DNA of 64,000 nt from assembly GCF_018598175.1 (NCBI RefSeq), contig NZ_JAHESE010000013.1, forward strand, positions 62,001 to 126,000. Direction: 5' to 3'. The notes beneath the pieces were generated by a model. The model was not told the origin of the DNA, did no database searches, and saw only the letters and a program-made list of their open reading frames with translations. Position 1 is the stretch's first letter. Each line of letters opens with the position of its first letter. Origin of the DNA: Dawidia cretensis. Its GTDB lineage: Bacteria; Bacteroidota; Bacteroidia; Cytophagales; Cyclobacteriaceae. The position numbers and the translations under genes were made by a program. Below are positions 61,051 to 64,000 of the stretch, piece after piece.

Positions 61051-62832
61051 ATGCTAAAAACGGTATTATTTGTGGCAATGGTCCTGATGTGGACGGGGCT
61101 GTCGGCGCAAATCGATTCTGTCAAGAATCGAATTATGAACAACCGGGTTTCGAAGGAGGTAAAAAACCGCATCTGGAGAAAGCCGAAGGACACAACGGTC
61201 GTGACAGTGAAAAGCGAGGCAGCCTTTATGCCTTATAAGGACAAATTTATCCGCCGGATCTACATTCGGCAGATCGGTTTTGAGCGGTCAATTTACGACT
61301 CGTCCCGGCGAATTCGCGATCGCATTACGCGCCTGGCCAATACCCTTCACTATGACACACGCGAGAGCGTGATCCGCAATCACTTGTTCCTTCGTGAAAA
61401 GCGGCAACTGAATCCATACAAAGTAGCTGACAACGAGCGCTACCTACGCGACCTCGACTTTATTCTTGACTCTAAAATTATTGTTCACCGCGTTCCCGGC
61501 CAGCCCGACTCCGTTGACCTGGAAGTGGTTACGCGCGACGTTTTTAGCTTAGGTCTTACCGGATCCGTTAAAGGCCTGGACGAATATGTTGTGGGTGTAT
61601 ACGATGCGAACGTCGGCGGGATGGGTCAACGCGTGCAAGCCGATGTGGGCATTGAAGGCGGGCGTGAGCCTGTGCTGGCGTGGGATGTGATCTACCGCAA
61701 GTCGAGTATTATGGGCACACTCATTAACGCGTATGCGGGCTATACGCGACTCGACAACTCGCGCAGCCTGGGGGAAGAATACGAGCATGCCTTTTTTGTG
61801 CGGCTTGACCGGCCGCTGGTGTCACCGTACTCGCGGTTTGCCGGTGGGTTTGAAGCCAGTCAGAACTGGTCGAAGAACGTGTATAGAACATCGGACTCAC
61901 TCTTTCGCCAATATCGATATAATTTCGAAGACGCCTGGGTAGGGTACAATCTGGGCGCCAACAGCTTTAATAACCGCCATCGTTACTTTGCGGCGATGCG
62001 TTATTTCCGCCAGCATTATTCAAGACAGCCTTCACAAGAGTGGGATCGTGTACGTGGCTTGTACAATGACCAACGTTTTCTGCTGGGCTCATTTACATTT
62101 TACGATCAGAATTTTTACAAGACCCGCTATGTGTACGGCTTCGGCCGAACGGAAGACGTACCCTATGGACAGACTATCACGCTTACTTCGGGATGGATGG
62201 AAGAGCTGGCTGAAAAACGCCTGTATACCGGATTGTCGGTCTTAAAAAGTTTCGTGCATAAAGGCGGCAACTTTTACCAGATCGAAGGGGCCTTCGGTAC
62301 CTTTTATCGCGACAAAAGGGCGGAAGATGCTTTCCTCTCGATCAGCGGTCAATATTATAGCAAGTTGTTCGTCACCAAAAGACTAAAGGTGCGCCAACTC
62401 GTGGAAGCGGGGTATGCCCGTGCGTTTCAACCACGCATCCGCGAAATGCTCACGCTAAATGAAGAGCTCAGGGGCTTCTCGCCCGACAGCCTGTATGGTG
62501 CCCAGCGCATTATTCTGCGTACAGAGACGACGTTATTTACGAACTGGCAATTCGCCGGCTTTCGTTGTGCACCTTTTGTTTCGTTGGAGAGCGCGCACTT
62601 GCGCGCGCAATCGCCCGTCGTATTGCCAAAGAACTTTTTCTGGGGCGCAACCGGCGGGTTTCGCATCCGAAACGAAAACCTGATTTTCGGTACCATTGAG
62701 CTTCGTGCCTTCTATTTTCCGGAAGCCATTGACGGCGTAGACCACCTGAGCTTTAGAGTTACAACCAATCTCCGGCTAAAATATAGTGGCAGGTTTGTTA
62801 CCCCACCGTCACTTGTGCGCTATAATAACTAG
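61051..62832 (+). CDS. Omp85/BamA-like outer-membrane protein
   Basis: A 593-residue outer-membrane protein with signal peptide (MLKTVLFVAMVLMWTGLSAQ). An N-terminal POTRA-like part has RRIYIRQIGFERSIYDSSRRIRDRI, ESVIRNHLFLREKRQLNPYKVADNERYLRDL and a PDSVDLEVVTRDVFSLGLTGSVKG transition. The remaining C-terminal portion is a barrel rich in Tyr/Phe strands. It follows the layout of a Bacteroidota protein group annotated as BamA/TamA family. It might insert or transport an outer-membrane substrate. ATG 61051 gives the signal peptide; the extra 14 upstream residues are not convincing. Alone between tRNA-Val and the ABC permease. Confidence 0.78.
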   Translation: MLKTVLFVAMVLMWTGLSAQIDSVKNRIMNNRVSKEVKNRIWRKPKDTTVVTVKSEAAFMPYKDKFIRRIYIRQIGFERSIYDSSRRIRDRITRLANTLHYDTRESVIRNHLFLREKRQLNPYKVADNERYLRDLDFILDSKIIVHRVPGQPDSVDLEVVTRDVFSLGLTGSVKGLDEYVVGVYDANVGGMGQRVQADVGIEGGREPVLAWDVIYRKSSIMGTLINAYAGYTRLDNSRSLGEEYEHAFFVRLDRPLVSPYSRFAGGFEASQNWSKNVYRTSDSLFRQYRYNFEDAWVGYNLGANSFNNRHRYFAAMRYFRQHYSRQPSQEWDRVRGLYNDQRFLLGSFTFYDQNFYKTRYVYGFGRTEDVPYGQTITLTSGWMEELAEKRLYTGLSVLKSFVHKGGNFYQIEGAFGTFYRDKRAEDAFLSISGQYYSKLFVTKRLKVRQLVEAGYARAFQPRIREMLTLNEELRGFSPDSLYGAQRIILRTETTLFTNWQFAGFRCAPFVSLESAHLRAQSPVVLPKNFFWGATGGFRIRNENLIFGTIELRAFYFPEAIDGVDHLSFRVTTNLRLKYSGRFVTPPSLVRYNN

Positions 62833-62847
62833 CACTATAAAACCAAA

Positions 62848-62873
62848 GGCCGGTCTCCGTAAAGAAACCGGCC
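62848..62873. terminator. Bidirectional terminator
   Basis: Inverted repeat GGCCGGTCTC / GAAACCGGCC with a 6-base loop between two convergent stops (62832 and 62896). Short T/A tracts lie outside. Confidence 0.6.
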
Positions 62874-62895
62874 CCGGCATTTACACTATTTAGCT

Positions 62896-64000
62896 TTATT
62901 CCGATCGCAACGAGTTGACCGGGTTGGTCGTCGCTGCACGGACCGATCGATATCCTACTGTCACCAGCGCGATGAGCAAGGTTATGCCGATCGACAACAC
63001 GAAGATGTCGGCGCCGATGTCAATTTTATAGGCATACTCACTCAAGAACTGGTTCATTACCACCCACGCTACGGGTGCGGCGAGCACAAAACCGATGATG
63101 ATGAGCCGCACATATTCTTTTGAGAACATCAATACGATGCTTTCGGCGGAAGCACCCAACACTTTGCGGATGCCGATTTCTTTTGTCTTTTGATTTGCCA
63201 TAAATGTAGCCAGACCAAAGAGACCGAGGCAGCCGATGAAGATTGCCATGGACGTAAAAATAGAAAGCATAACCGACATCTTCTGTTCCTCTTCGTAGAA
63301 CTCGCGGATGTCTTCGTCGAGGAACTTATAGTAATAAATATGTTCGGGATAGGCAGATTCCCACTTCGTTTTTAATGTCTCTAATATTTCCCGGCTGCGG
63401 GCCATGTCGACCTTCAATGCCAGGTCAGTATAGCCTTCGATATTATTGAACATGACGGTGGCTCCCATCGTCTCGTGCAGCGACTGCGTGTGAAAATTAT
63501 CCACCACGCCGACCACGGGTAATTTCCTGCCCCACACTTTAATGTCGGTGCCAACCATGTCGGTCGGGTTATTAAAGCCGGCCAGGCGCGCGGTTTTTTC
63601 ATTGACGATAAAGCCGCGGGCCGTGTCGGCGTCCTGTATATTTTGGCCACCCAGAAGCGTAAGCTTGTAGAGGTCGATGTAGTTACCGTCGATTTGCTTC
63701 AGCTCGATCTCGAAGTTTTTATCGGCTCCATCCATCTTCAGGCTGGTACCCTGTACGTTGCCCGACGACGGCGGTGCGCTGGCCAGGCTGGCCAGTACTA
63801 CTCCCGGCACGCGTGCCAGCTCATCGCGCAGGGTGCGCATCTTGCTGAAGCCTTTGCCGGCATCCTCCGACTCGGGTATCGGCACATTGATAATAGCGTC
63901 ATGTACAAAACCCAGGTCTTTCTTCTGGTAAAAGTCCATTTGGCGTATGATGATGATCGTGCCGATGATAAAAAGCTGCGAGATGCAAAATTGTACCACT
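62896..64000 (-). CDS. FtsX-like (MacB) ABC transporter permease, partial
   Basis: C-terminal part of an ABC permease of the MacB/FtsX type; the frame is open to the right edge, so the 5' part is missing. Visible: a transmembrane segment (CISQLFIIGTIIIIR), a periplasmic MacB_PCD-like domain (about 240 residues, VPGVVLASLASAPPSSGNVQGTSLKM, GGQNIQDADTARGFIVNEKTA), and the FtsX core with SIFTSMAIFIGCLGLFGLATFMANQKTKEIGIRKVLGAS, IIIGFVLAAPVAWVVMNQFLSEYAYKI and GYRSVRAATTNPVNSLRSE. Such paralogues are abundant in Cytophagales and usually come in pairs with ABC ATPases. Substrate unknown. Confidence 0.9.
   Translation of the reverse strand, partial: VVQFCISQLFIIGTIIIIRQMDFYQKKDLGFVHDAIINVPIPESEDAGKGFSKMRTLRDELARVPGVVLASLASAPPSSGNVQGTSLKMDGADKNFEIELKQIDGNYIDLYKLTLLGGQNIQDADTARGFIVNEKTARLAGFNNPTDMVGTDIKVWGRKLPVVGVVDNFHTQSLHETMGATVMFNNIEGYTDLALKVDMARSREILETLKTKWESAYPEHIYYYKFLDEDIREFYEEEQKMSVMLSIFTSMAIFIGCLGLFGLATFMANQKTKEIGIRKVLGASAESIVLMFSKEYVRLIIIGFVLAAPVAWVVMNQFLSEYAYKIDIGADIFVLSIGITLLIALVTVGYRSVRAATTNPVNSLRSE

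Noticed and set aside
1-64000. CRISPR arrays, rRNA operons, riboswitches or integrases
   Set aside because: No regularly spaced direct repeats, no rRNA-like sequence, no recognised riboswitch core and no transposase or integrase frames were seen.

Overview
The window looks like a chromosomal segment of a Bacteroidota bacterium, most likely a Cytophagales-type soil or water organism close to Chryseolinea/Ohtaekwangia; the genus is inference. The case rests on SusC/SusD/SusE outer-membrane proteins, a DUF4270 lipoprotein, LytTR and multi-PAS two-component systems, TAnnTTTG-type promoter boxes, short dispersed palindromic repeats and moderately high GC. No rRNA, CRISPR array, prophage or complete insertion sequence was seen. 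Two tRNAs are present: Lys(CTT) and Val(GAC).

Layout. 1-6117: end of a DUF4832 protein, a DEAD-box RNA helicase, a LytS/LytTR pair, then a kelch lipoprotein and a DUF4270 lipoprotein. 6372-7625: an outer-membrane protein. 7719-18727: one long minus-strand chemosensory operon in the order GluTR-like protein, MCP, CheW, CheD, CheY, CheB, CheA, CheC-like, GAF/PAS protein, CheR. 18989-25415: a sensor kinase, then a three-gene signalling operon (giant PAS/GAF kinase, REC-PAS-kinase, NarL-type regulator). 25523-26890: a secreted HExxH protein. 26892-28967: an AT-rich RloA/RloB (AbiL-like) defence pair. 29609-32667: three poorly known genes. 32815-42277: a complete Sus-like starch locus (alpha-amylase, SusE, SusD, SusC, SusR-like regulator). 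42399-49865: small or stand-alone genes (DUF899, GlxA/AraC-type regulator, DUF4269, a PAS kinase with its receiver protein, a serine-hydrolase-like protein). 49964-56482: a WG-repeat lipoprotein and a six-gene operon (YHS, YHS, DoxX, DinB, ATP-grasp, LysE). 56645-64000: the tRNAs, a TonB receptor behind a perfect 16-bp palindrome, a GT-C-like membrane protein, an Omp85-like protein and the end of an ABC permease.

Most notable signal. The first gene of the chemosensory operon encodes a full-length glutamyl-tRNA reductase homologue whose catalytic STCNR motif has become STSSR, so it should not make glutamate-semialdehyde. Upstream of it lie two copies, 22 bp centre to centre, of a palindrome of consensus TACGTA-GAAS-TACGTA. 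Perfect copies precede the stand-alone kinase (19896-19911) and the three-gene kinase/NarL operon (25455-25470, shared with the divergent HExxH gene). I infer a local regulon in which the NarL-type regulator (19974-20621) controls its own operon, a second kinase, a secreted protease-like protein and the chemosensory operon, with the reductase-like protein as a possible non-catalytic sensor or scaffold.

Other items of interest are a beta-lactamase-fold protein lacking its nucleophilic serine, a dispersed palindromic element present twice, a 195-bp convergent overlap of two genes, and a candidate metal-regulator operator before the TonB receptor.
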